From NCBI GenBank assembly GCA_937871735.1, contig CALMOI010000223.1, positions 1-5,009 on the forward strand: DNA of 5,009 bases, read 5' to 3'. A program made the translations under genes and the position numbers. The stretch is from an uncultured Comamonadaceae bacterium (lineage in GTDB: Bacteria > Pseudomonadota > Gammaproteobacteria > Burkholderiales > Burkholderiaceae_C). Position 1 is the stretch's first letter. Every line of letters begins with the position of its first letter. Below are positions 1-5,009 of the stretch, one piece after another. Under the pieces are notes generated by a model, which worked only from the letters and a program-made list of their open reading frames with translations, did not search any database and had not been told where the DNA came from.

Positions 1-543
1 AGCCACGCCTTGACCGTAAGCGGTACGGTCATCAATCACGGCGAAGGTCTTGCCCTTCAGGTTGTTGATGGCGTACTTGCCCAGAGTGCCGCCCAGATGC
101 ACATCGTCAGCCACCACGCGGAACGTGGTTTTGTAGCCTTGGCGCGTCAGCTTGGGGTTGGTGGACGACGGGGAAATTTGCGGAATGCCTGCGTCGCTGT
201 AGATCTTGGAAGCAGGAATCGAAGTGCCCGAGTTCAAGTGACCGACCACGCCGTTGACCTTTTGGTCAACCAGCTTTTGAGCGGCAGCAGTGCCTTGCTT
301 GGGATCGCCAGCGTCGTCTTCGGCAACCAGTTCAAATTTGACGGCCTTGCCGCCGATCTTCACGCCCTTGGCATTGAGTTCATCAATGGCCATCTTGGCA
401 CCGTATTCGTTGTCCTTACCCAAGTGGGCAATACCACCCGATGTCGGGCCCACGTGGCCAATCTTGACCACTTCTTGGGCCGAGGCTGCACCAGCAAATG
501 CGAGCATGGTGGCCACTACGGACAGTTTCAACTTCAATTGCAT
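1..543 (-). CDS. livK: Branched-chain amino acid-type ABC transporter substrate-binding protein (LivK/LivJ family), 3' end outside window
   Basis: This is the periplasmic binding component of a high-affinity amino acid ABC importer (type I periplasmic-binding fold, Peripla_BP_6 family). Only the first 181 residues are visible; family members usually have about 370. Residues 1-22 form a Sec signal peptide: lysines near the start, a hydrophobic core, and an A-S-A cleavage site before Q23. The mature protein begins with the family pattern VKIGHVGPTSG (26-36). Lobe I follows, with an SGTSIPAS stretch (105-112) and ISPSSTNP (123-130). These align with the Ser/Thr ligand-contact loops of E. coli LivJ/LivK, including the following LTRQGY (132-137). 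The ATG is supported by GGAG (550-553 on the complementary strand) with a 6-base spacer. Fifteen of 18 lysines use AAG, which fits a well-expressed gene. The family is confident, but the ligand (Leu/Ile/Val, other amino acids, or amides) cannot be told from this half. No liv permease or ATPase gene is in view. Confidence 0.9.
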   Translation of the reverse strand, partial: MQLKLKLSVVATMLAFAGAASAQEVVKIGHVGPTSGGIAHLGKDNEYGAKMAIDELNAKGVKIGGKAVKFELVAEDDAGDPKQGTAAAQKLVDQKVNGVVGHLNSGTSIPASKIYSDAGIPQISPSSTNPKLTRQGYKTTFRVVADDVHLGGTLGKYAINNLKGKTFAVIDDRTAYGQGVA

Positions 544-560
544 GAGGATCTCCAGGTAAT

Positions 561-594
561 AAAAAGGTTGAGGTGGGAATTTCAATGACTCAAC
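561..594 (-). terminator. Possible weak rho-independent terminator or attenuator in the livK leader
   Basis: On the minus strand GTTGAG (594-589) and CTCAAC (572-567) can pair as a 6-bp stem. After one base the second arm is followed by five T residues (565-561) and then ATTA. The arrangement of stem plus T-run resembles an intrinsic terminator. However, the stem is short, only half GC, and closes a 16-base loop, so it would be weak. It could end transcripts of the pepA-holC-orphan cluster or attenuate livK, or it may be chance. Confidence 0.25.
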
Positions 595-616
595 GCGGTG
601 GACGATAACGCAATTT

Positions 617-639
617 TCAGGCCCGAACCAGAGGGCTGA
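617..639. repeat. Bulged inverted repeat downstream of the orphan gene
   Basis: TCAG (617-620) pairs with CTGA (636-639), and CCC (622-624) pairs with GGG (633-635). This gives a 7-bp stem with G621 bulged and an 8-base loop. A competing hairpin, GGGC (633-636) with GCCC (641-644) around a 4-base loop, shares the right arm, so only one can form. Neither is followed by a T-run on either strand, so these are not standard intrinsic terminators. They could protect the 3' end of the pepA-holC-orphan message or mean nothing. Confidence 0.3.
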
Positions 640-651
640 CGCCCATCTAGC

Positions 652-1068
652 TCAGTTATCTCCGCCCAAGTCAAGTAATTTGCTCGGCTGCGGGGGTTGG
701 CGCACCACCCAAGTTCCACCGATAGGAACGCCCGCTGCCGTCTCCGGCGAGGTGATTTTGAGCTGCGGGAAGTTACGTGCCAGCGAGGCTTGCACCGTTT
801 GCAGCACATTGGCTTCCAACTCTTTGCTCAGGCGCTCGCTCAGACTGGGCAGCTGCGCTTGCAGCACTTCGGCCAAGATCTCGGGCAGTTTGCGCATCAA
901 GGCTTCGCTGGCGCGGCGGGTGGCTTGCTCGACCATGCGCTCCAGCATGTCTTGCGTCAACTCCGGGGCCACGGTGGGCGGCGTCACGGCGCTGGGAGGC
1001 ACCACTTCGGTGAGCGTGGGCACAAAACGGGGCGGATTGCGGGGCGGCGGGCGGTAAGCGTCGGTCAT
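652..1068 (-). CDS. Uncharacterised 138-residue proline-rich/helical protein, third gene after pepA-holC
   Basis: I do not recognise a family with certainty. It may be related to the short DUF2486-like proteins of Burkholderia, which from memory also sit near holC, but I cannot verify this. The protein has three parts. Residues 1-35 are low-complexity and proline-rich, with PPP at 7-9 and PP at 12-13, 24-25 and 30-31, and are probably disordered. Residues 36-100 are rich in Leu, Glu, Ala, Arg and Gln with heptad-like spacing, so probably two or three amphipathic helices broken at prolines 62 and 74. The tail (101-138) contains IGGTWVVRQPP (116-126). There is no signal peptide, membrane segment or catalytic motif, so a cytoplasmic location is likely. 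The start is supported by AAGG (1076-1079, complementary strand) with a 7-base spacer. It begins 19 bases after the holC stop, which implies co-transcription with pepA-holC. Coding status is likely from the ribosome binding site, operon spacing and coherent composition. Confidence 0.75.
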   Translation of the reverse strand: MTDAYRPPPRNPPRFVPTLTEVVPPSAVTPPTVAPELTQDMLERMVEQATRRASEALMRKLPEILAEVLQAQLPSLSERLSKELEANVLQTVQASLARNFPQLKITSPETAAGVPIGGTWVVRQPPQPSKLLDLGGDN

Positions 1069-1087
1069 AAAGATGCCTTGGGGGAAA

Positions 1088-1528
1088 TCAAGCGGCTTGC
1101 GCCAAGTCGTGATGCACCACCGTGTGGCCTAGCGCTTGGTAGGCACGCCAACGCAGCCGCGCCTGTTGCACCTGATGAGCGCCCTGCCCGACCACTTCGA
1201 TGATTTTGTCAAATGGCGCGCTTGGCTGATTCAGCACCGGCGGCAACGCACCGCCCAGATGCAGCACGGCTGATGCGGGTGGCAATTGCGCCAAGTCCGA
1301 TGCCAGCACCACGGGCGAGGCTTTGCGCATAGCTTCGGGCGCAGAGTCCCAGCAATGCGGCACAAACTCCAGCGGGGAAAACGTCCACAACACGCTATCG
1401 AGTCGGCGCAGCGTCTCCAGCTCGCCCGTCACGGTGATGCGCGAGCCCAAGCTGGTGGCCTTGCGCAGCAGTCGGCACGCATAGGCCAGCGGATCGGGCA
1501 CGTTCACATGAAAAGTCACCACACTCAT
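1088..1528 (-). CDS. holC: DNA polymerase III chi subunit
   Basis: Chi is the accessory subunit of the clamp-loader assembly that ties the replicative polymerase to single-stranded DNA-binding protein through the SSB C-terminal tail. The protein has 146 residues, against 147 in E. coli. Visible family landmarks are LDSVLW (43-48), EFVPH (54-58), FDKIIEVV (106-113) and ARLRWRAYQALG (123-134). Aligning with E. coli chi by eye, the SSB-tail pocket residues W57, F64 and R128 correspond to W48, F55 and R124. E. coli Y131 is replaced by W127, a conservative aromatic change. The start at 1528 was chosen because family similarity begins at MSVVTFHV; the frame stays open upstream but only into pepA sequence. 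The gene starts 14 bases after the pepA stop, with no recognisable Shine-Dalgarno before it. It may therefore depend on ribosomes finishing pepA. Its usual partner psi (HolD) is not visible in the window. Confidence 0.93.
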   Translation of the reverse strand: MSVVTFHVNVPDPLAYACRLLRKATSLGSRITVTGELETLRRLDSVLWTFSPLEFVPHCWDSAPEAMRKASPVVLASDLAQLPPASAVLHLGGALPPVLNQPSAPFDKIIEVVGQGAHQVQQARLRWRAYQALGHTVVHHDLAQAA

Positions 1529-1542
1529 GGCGGGCGTGGCGC

Positions 1543-2994
1543 TCAAGCGGCGCGGGCCAACAAGTAGCTCAGCAGCAGCGCCACCGGGCGGCCTGTGGCA
1601 CCTTTGGCTGCGCCGCTTTTCCAAGCCGTACCAGCGATGTCCAAGTGCGCCCAGTCAAAGTCAGCGGCAAAGCGTTGCAAGAACTTGGCGGCGGTGATGG
1701 CACCGCCTGCACGTCCGGCCACGTTGGCCACATCGGCGAAATTAGTCTTCAGACCTTCGGCGTAGTCGTCGTCCAAGGGCAAGCGCCAGCAAGGGTCGAG
1801 CGCGGCTTCACCGGCGGCTTGCAAGGCGGTGGCCAGCGCATCGTTGCTGCTGAACAGGCCGTGGCGCACGCCACCCAAGGCGACCATGCACGCGCCGGTC
1901 AACGTGGCGATGTCGATGACGGCGGCTGGCTTGAAGCTGGCGGCATAAGTCAGCGCATCGCACAGCACCAAACGGCCTTCAGCGTCGGTGTTCAAAATTT
2001 CGATGGTTTGGCCGCTCATGCTAGTCACGACATCGCCGGGTTTCACGGCGCGGCTGCTGGGCAGGTTTTCGCAGGCCGGGATCAGGCCCACCACGTTCAG
2101 CTTGGGCTTGAGTTCGGCCAAGGCACGGAACACGCCCAGCACGCTGGCCGCGCCGCACATGTCGAACTTCATTTCGTCCATTTCCGCCGAGGGCTTGATC
2201 GAGATACCGCCCGAGTCAAACGTGATGCCCTTGCCCACCAGCACCACAGGCGCGCTGCTTTTGGCCGCGCCGTTGTAGCGCAGCTCAATGAAGCGCAGCG
2301 GCTCGTCCGAGCCTTGGGCCACGGCCATGAATGCGCCCATGTGCAGCTCGGCGACTTCTTTGGGGCCGAGCACTTCGCATTGCAGCTTGCTGGTTTTGGC
2401 GCTCTTGACCAACGAACGCGCCGCATCGGCCAGCAGCTTGGGCGTGGCGTGGTTGGCGGGGCGGTTGGCCCATTCTTTGGCGGTTTCAATGCCAGCCACC
2501 GTGGCGGCGGCAATCGCCAAACTGGTTTGCAGCTCGGCGGTGAGCGCATCAGGCACAGCCAGCGTGATGTGCTTGAGGCTGCGCGGCTCAGGCTTGGATT
2601 TGGTGGTGGTGTAGACGTAACTGGCTTCAGCCACAGCCTGCGTTGCCGCTTGCACCACGGCAGCGTTAGCGGCGGGCGGCAAGCACAGCGTCAGGCGTTG
2701 CACGGGTGTGGACTTGATGGCACCCACGCCAGTCAACACTGCCTTGCGCACCGCAGCAGCGCCCTCGCCCACGCTGACCAGCACCAAACGCGGCGCGGTG
2801 ATGCCCGCCGCGCGCCATGTGCTGAGCAGCTTGCCGGGCTTGTTGTCCAGCGCGCCGCTGGCACGGGCTTCGGTGATGAGTTGCGACAGCGCATCCGCGC
2901 CGCTGATCTCCGCGTCAGGCACCAGCACCAGCAAGGCCTCGGTGTCAGTGGTGGCGGCGGTGGCCCAATTCAGGGTGATAAGTTCAAAGTTCAT
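1543..2994 (-). CDS. pepA: Leucyl aminopeptidase, peptidase family M17
   Basis: This is a cytosolic two-metal (Zn/Mn) aminopeptidase that removes N-terminal residues, preferably Leu, in peptide turnover; family members are hexamers. The protein has 483 residues, against 503 in E. coli. An N-terminal alpha/beta domain (about 1-150) precedes the catalytic domain (about 165-483). The metal ligands are all present: K255 and D260 (in VGKGITFDSGG), D278, and D337 and E339 in the M17 signature NTDAEGRL (335-342). Catalytic K267 and R341 are also present. All seven sit 15 residues before their E. coli counterparts. The ATG at 2994 matches the family N-terminus; the open frame extends further upstream but into lptF. 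AAGGA (3006-3010, complementary strand) lies 11 bases before the start, rather far. It heads the pepA-holC-orphan cluster and is divergent from lptF. E. coli PepA also binds DNA (Xer recombination at cer, carAB control); nothing here shows whether this protein does. Confidence 0.97.
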   Translation of the reverse strand: MNFELITLNWATAATTDTEALLVLVPDAEISGADALSQLITEARASGALDNKPGKLLSTWRAAGITAPRLVLVSVGEGAAAVRKAVLTGVGAIKSTPVQRLTLCLPPAANAAVVQAATQAVAEASYVYTTTKSKPEPRSLKHITLAVPDALTAELQTSLAIAAATVAGIETAKEWANRPANHATPKLLADAARSLVKSAKTSKLQCEVLGPKEVAELHMGAFMAVAQGSDEPLRFIELRYNGAAKSSAPVVLVGKGITFDSGGISIKPSAEMDEMKFDMCGAASVLGVFRALAELKPKLNVVGLIPACENLPSSRAVKPGDVVTSMSGQTIEILNTDAEGRLVLCDALTYAASFKPAAVIDIATLTGACMVALGGVRHGLFSSNDALATALQAAGEAALDPCWRLPLDDDYAEGLKTNFADVANVAGRAGGAITAAKFLQRFAADFDWAHLDIAGTAWKSGAAKGATGRPVALLLSYLLARAA

Positions 2995-2997
2995 AAT
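2969..2997 (+). promoter_or_regulatory. Candidate lptFG promoter overlapping the pepA start codon
   Basis: A CATAAT hexamer (2992-2997), five of six matches to the sigma-70 -10 consensus, lies 17 bases after TTCAGG (2969-2974), which matches the -35 consensus at only three of six positions. Transcription would start near 3004, about 14 bases before the lptF ATG. The -10 box covers the pepA start codon on the other strand, so polymerase bound here would sit on the pepA translation start region. The weak -35 and lack of an extended -10 keep confidence low. Confidence 0.3.
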
Positions 2998-3017
2998 CTG
3001 CGTTTTCCTTGAAACTG

Positions 3018-4127
3018 ATGTTATTCCATTCTTCCCTACGCAAAGAGCTGGCCCGCAGCTTTGGCGGCACCTTGGTGGTGCTGGCCACCATTGTGATGAC
3101 CATCGTGCTGGTGCGCGCTTTGGGTCAGGCCTCACGCGGCATGATCAATCCGTCTGAAGTGGTGATCGTGGTGGGCTTCACGGTGCTGGGGCAAATGCCC
3201 TCGCTGCTGGAGCTGAGCCTGTTTATTTCCATTGTTGCCACGCTGTCGCGCATGTACACCGACAGCGAAATGGTGATTTGGTTCTCCAGCGGGCGCGGTT
3301 TGGCGGGGTTTTTAGCGCCGCTGTACCGTTTTTCATGGCCAATTCTGCTAGCCGTGGCTGCCGTGGCGATGCTGATTTGGCCTTGGACGAATCAGCAAAT
3401 CCAAAGCATGAAGGTGCGCTACGAACAGCGTGGCGACATCGACCGCGTCGCGCCCGGCCAATTTCAAGAGTCGGCCAACGGCGGCCGCGTGTTCTTCATG
3501 GACAACGGCGTGAATGACAAAAAGTCGGGCAGCAACATCTTTATTTCCCTGCGCAATGAAGATGGCGACTCGCTGATCACCGCCCGCACGGGACGCATTG
3601 ACTTCATCCAAGACAGCCGCTATTTGCTACTGGAGCACGGGCAACGGCTGGAAAACTCCAAAACCGGCGGTCTGGACGTGAAGATCAGTGATTTCGAGAG
3701 TTACGGCATTCGTCTGCCTGACGATGCACTGAAGACCAAGGACGAAGGCCCCAGCAAAGCGCTGTCCACGCTGACCTTGATTCAAGATCCCACCCGCCCG
3801 CATTTGGGCGAACTGGCTTGGCGCTTGGGGCTGTCGCTGAGCGCCATCAATTTGGTGCTGATTGCGCTGGCGGTGTCCAGCGTCAACCCCCGCGTCGGGC
3901 GCAGCGGCAATTTGGTGTTCGCGCTGCTGGCCTTCGTGGTCTACAACAACCTGACCAGTTTGGGACAAAGCTGGATCGCCACGGGCCGTATGTCGCTGGG
4001 CGGTTATTTGCTCACGGTGCATGGCGGGGCCACGCTGCTGGGGCTGGCTTGGCTGACATGGCGACACCACAATGGTTCGCTGCGCAGCGTGTTCCAGTGG
4101 CGCGGTGTGCGCAGGAGTGCTGTATGA
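3018..4127 (+). CDS. lptF: Lipopolysaccharide export permease LptF
   Basis: LptF is one of two membrane subunits of the inner-membrane ABC transporter LptB2FG, which lifts LPS from the inner membrane onto LptC and the periplasmic bridge. The protein has 369 residues, against 366 in E. coli. Apparent membrane segments lie at about 14-36, 48-75 and 98-122, then 270-288, 297-313 and 328-347. They flank a periplasmic beta-jellyroll domain (about 125-260). YTDSEM (80-85) matches the E. coli coupling helix YTESEI. E84 falls at the same number as the E. coli glutamate that contacts LptB. GQFQ (147-150) and SSVNPRVGR (287-295) are further family patterns. ATG 3018 is preferred over the in-frame TTG at 3009 because it gives this matching numbering and the normal LptF N-terminus. 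Neither has a clear Shine-Dalgarno. The stop overlaps the lptG start by four bases. Divergent from pepA, as in E. coli. Confidence 0.96.
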   Translation: MLFHSSLRKELARSFGGTLVVLATIVMTIVLVRALGQASRGMINPSEVVIVVGFTVLGQMPSLLELSLFISIVATLSRMYTDSEMVIWFSSGRGLAGFLAPLYRFSWPILLAVAAVAMLIWPWTNQQIQSMKVRYEQRGDIDRVAPGQFQESANGGRVFFMDNGVNDKKSGSNIFISLRNEDGDSLITARTGRIDFIQDSRYLLLEHGQRLENSKTGGLDVKISDFESYGIRLPDDALKTKDEGPSKALSTLTLIQDPTRPHLGELAWRLGLSLSAINLVLIALAVSSVNPRVGRSGNLVFALLAFVVYNNLTSLGQSWIATGRMSLGGYLLTVHGGATLLGLAWLTWRHHNGSLRSVFQWRGVRRSAV

Positions 4128-5009
4128 AAACCATGCGCCGTTTGATTTACATGGAGATCGCCTCGTCCGTGCTGTTTGTGCTGATCGGGTTTTTGTCCCT
4201 GTTCTTCTTCTTTGACTTACTCGACGAGTTGCCAGCCGTGGCGCAACTGGGGCAGCAAGGCTATCAACTGACGCACGCCGTGCTGTATTCGGCGCTGCTG
4301 ATTCCCAATCACATGTACGAGTTGCTGCCGATTTGCGTGCTGATTGGCTGTGTGTATGTGATGGCGCGCTTGGCGCAAAGCTCAGAGTTCACGATTTTGC
4401 GCACCAGCGGACTCGGGCCGGGGCTGGCGCTCAAGCTGCTGTTGAAGCTGGGTTTGGTGTTCGTCATCACCACCTTCGTGGTCGGCGACTATGTGGCCCC
4501 GATGGCCGACCGCGCCGCCCAATTGCTCAAAGCCCGCTACCAAGGCCGCATCACCGTGGGCCAAACCGGCGCATGGCTGAAAGAAAAGCAACCCAATGCC
4601 ACCTTCTCGGCCAACGTCCGCGCGCTCTCGGCTGACGGCAACATGACCGGCGTGCGCATCTACGAATTTGACCCGCAAGGCGCGCTCACTGCTTGGGTGG
4701 AGGCTGACACCGCCAGCTTCAGTCCGCGCGAGGGCTGGATCTTGCACAACGCCAACCGCACCGAGCTGCACAAAGCAGCGCCGAACACGCCAGCATCGGT
4801 CACTCGCAGCCGCATCCCCGCTTACGAGTGGGCCACCGAATTGAGCGCCGAAATGGTCTCCGCCGCTGTGCTGAACCCGGCGCGCATGAAAGCCATCGAC
4901 CTGTTCCAGTACCAGCGCCACTTGGAAGCCAACAACCAAACTGCTCAGCGCTACGAAATCGAGTTCTGGCGCAAGGTGTTTTACCCCCTGAGCTGCCTGG
5001 TGATGGTGG
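4124..5009 (+). CDS. lptG: Lipopolysaccharide export permease LptG, 3' end outside window
   Basis: LptG is the second membrane subunit of LptB2FG, pairing with LptF to form the LPS-holding cavity and docking LptC. The frame is open from ATG 4124 to the window edge, giving 295 complete codons; E. coli LptG has 360, so the last membrane helices are missing. Visible parts are membrane segments at about 10-32, 52-80 and 101-121, a periplasmic jellyroll domain (about 125-262), and a hydrophobic segment starting near 287. LAQSSEFTILRTSG (83-96) is the coupling helix. E88 sits at the same number as the E. coli glutamate that contacts LptB. EIEFWRKVFYPL (278-289) is the typical lead into the fourth helix. 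AGGAG (4113-4117) with a 6-base spacer gives a strong ribosome binding site inside the end of lptF. The ATGA overlap with lptF implies translational coupling and matched amounts of the two subunits. The lysines of the E. coli LPS-contact cluster near residues 34-41 are absent (see findings). Confidence 0.95.
   Translation, partial: MKTMRRLIYMEIASSVLFVLIGFLSLFFFFDLLDELPAVAQLGQQGYQLTHAVLYSALLIPNHMYELLPICVLIGCVYVMARLAQSSEFTILRTSGLGPGLALKLLLKLGLVFVITTFVVGDYVAPMADRAAQLLKARYQGRITVGQTGAWLKEKQPNATFSANVRALSADGNMTGVRIYEFDPQGALTAWVEADTASFSPREGWILHNANRTELHKAAPNTPASVTRSRIPAYEWATELSAEMVSAAVLNPARMKAIDLFQYQRHLEANNQTAQRYEIEFWRKVFYPLSCLVMV

Larger units (their letters stand above)
544..651. other. Intergenic region between the orphan gene and livK
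   Basis: This is the longest non-coding stretch in the window (108 bases), and the livK leader and promoter should lie here or in the end of the upstream gene. It carries two weak inverted repeats (listed separately) and the livK Shine-Dalgarno. I could not find a convincing sigma-70 promoter. The best -35-like TTGAAA places any -10 element so close to the start codon that the transcript would lack its own Shine-Dalgarno. No operator, riboswitch or small RNA is recognisable. Confidence 0.6.

Noticed and set aside
556..586. Sigma-70 promoter for livK using TTGAAA (minus strand, 586-581) and a T-rich -10 around 557-565
   Set aside because: The -35 is good, but any matching -10 would start transcription at or after the livK Shine-Dalgarno, giving a message without it. 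The real promoter is probably further upstream.
10..588. Plus-strand open frame opposite the livK start
   Set aside because: It covers livK and its leader on the other strand and has no ribosome binding site or family similarity; livK is clear from its signal peptide and conserved loops.
680..1203. Several plus-strand frames opposite the orphan gene and holC
   Set aside because: Their composition is low-complexity, rich in Arg, Gly, His and Ala. The minus-strand orphan has a ribosome binding site, operon spacing and a coherent helical pattern, and holC is certain.
1645..3012. Long plus-strand open frame (455 codons) lying opposite pepA
   Set aside because: It is antisense to a certain pepA gene with all catalytic residues. 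Its translation is dominated by His, Gln, Gly and Arg as expected from reading GC-rich codons backwards, and it shows no recognisable domain.
3009..3017. TTG at 3009 as the lptF start
   Set aside because: It adds only three residues, has no better Shine-Dalgarno and is less usual than ATG. The ATG at 3018 gives residue numbering equal to E. coli LptF at E84.
3021..3060. Sigma-70 promoter for pepA on the minus strand (TAACAT-like -10 with TTGCGT upstream)
   Set aside because: The spacer would be only 14 bases, and other pairings match the consensus poorly.
3348..4070. Minus-strand frames opposite lptF
   Set aside because: They are antisense shadows of a well-supported membrane protein gene, with His/Gln-rich translations and no motifs.
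4382..4939. Minus-strand frame of 185 codons opposite lptG
   Set aside because: It is a shadow of lptG, which has a strong Shine-Dalgarno, the ATGA overlap with lptF and the conserved coupling helix.

Overview
The window is about 5 kb of compact, GC-rich chromosomal DNA. Protein similarity and gene order suggest a betaproteobacterium, probably of the order Burkholderiales and perhaps Comamonadaceae-like. The basis for this is an LptF/LptG pair divergent from pepA-holC, followed by a short proline-rich orphan protein and a LivK-type binding protein. The taxon is an inference from recognised families; no rRNA or other marker gene is present.

Layout. Positions 1-543 (minus strand) hold the N-terminal 181 residues of a periplasmic branched-chain amino acid-type binding protein; its 3' end lies off the left edge. 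A 108-base gap (544-651) is the largest non-coding stretch and contains two weak hairpins. Positions 652-2994 (minus) hold a tight three-gene cluster, transcribed in the order pepA (leucyl aminopeptidase), holC (DNA polymerase III chi subunit), then a 138-residue uncharacterised protein. The spacings are 14 and 19 bases. Only 23 bases separate the pepA start codon from the divergent plus-strand lptF start (3018). lptF (3018-4127) overlaps lptG (4124 onward) by the four bases ATGA, and lptG runs off the right edge.

How the genes work together. LptF and LptG form the membrane part of the LptB2FG ABC transporter, which extracts lipopolysaccharide from the inner membrane. PepA and HolC act in peptide turnover and in replisome-SSB contact, and are co-transcribed here by ancient gene order rather than by shared pathway. 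The lptGF<>pepA-holC arrangement is also known from E. coli, where valS follows holC; here an orphan gene and then livK follow instead. The binding protein belongs to amino acid uptake and probably has its own transcription unit.

I see no mobile element, CRISPR array, RNA gene, toxin or defence system. The region looks like ordinary core genome. The points most worth a second look are the orphan protein behind holC, the extremely short divergent pepA/lptF junction, and small departures from the E. coli sequences in LptG and HolC.
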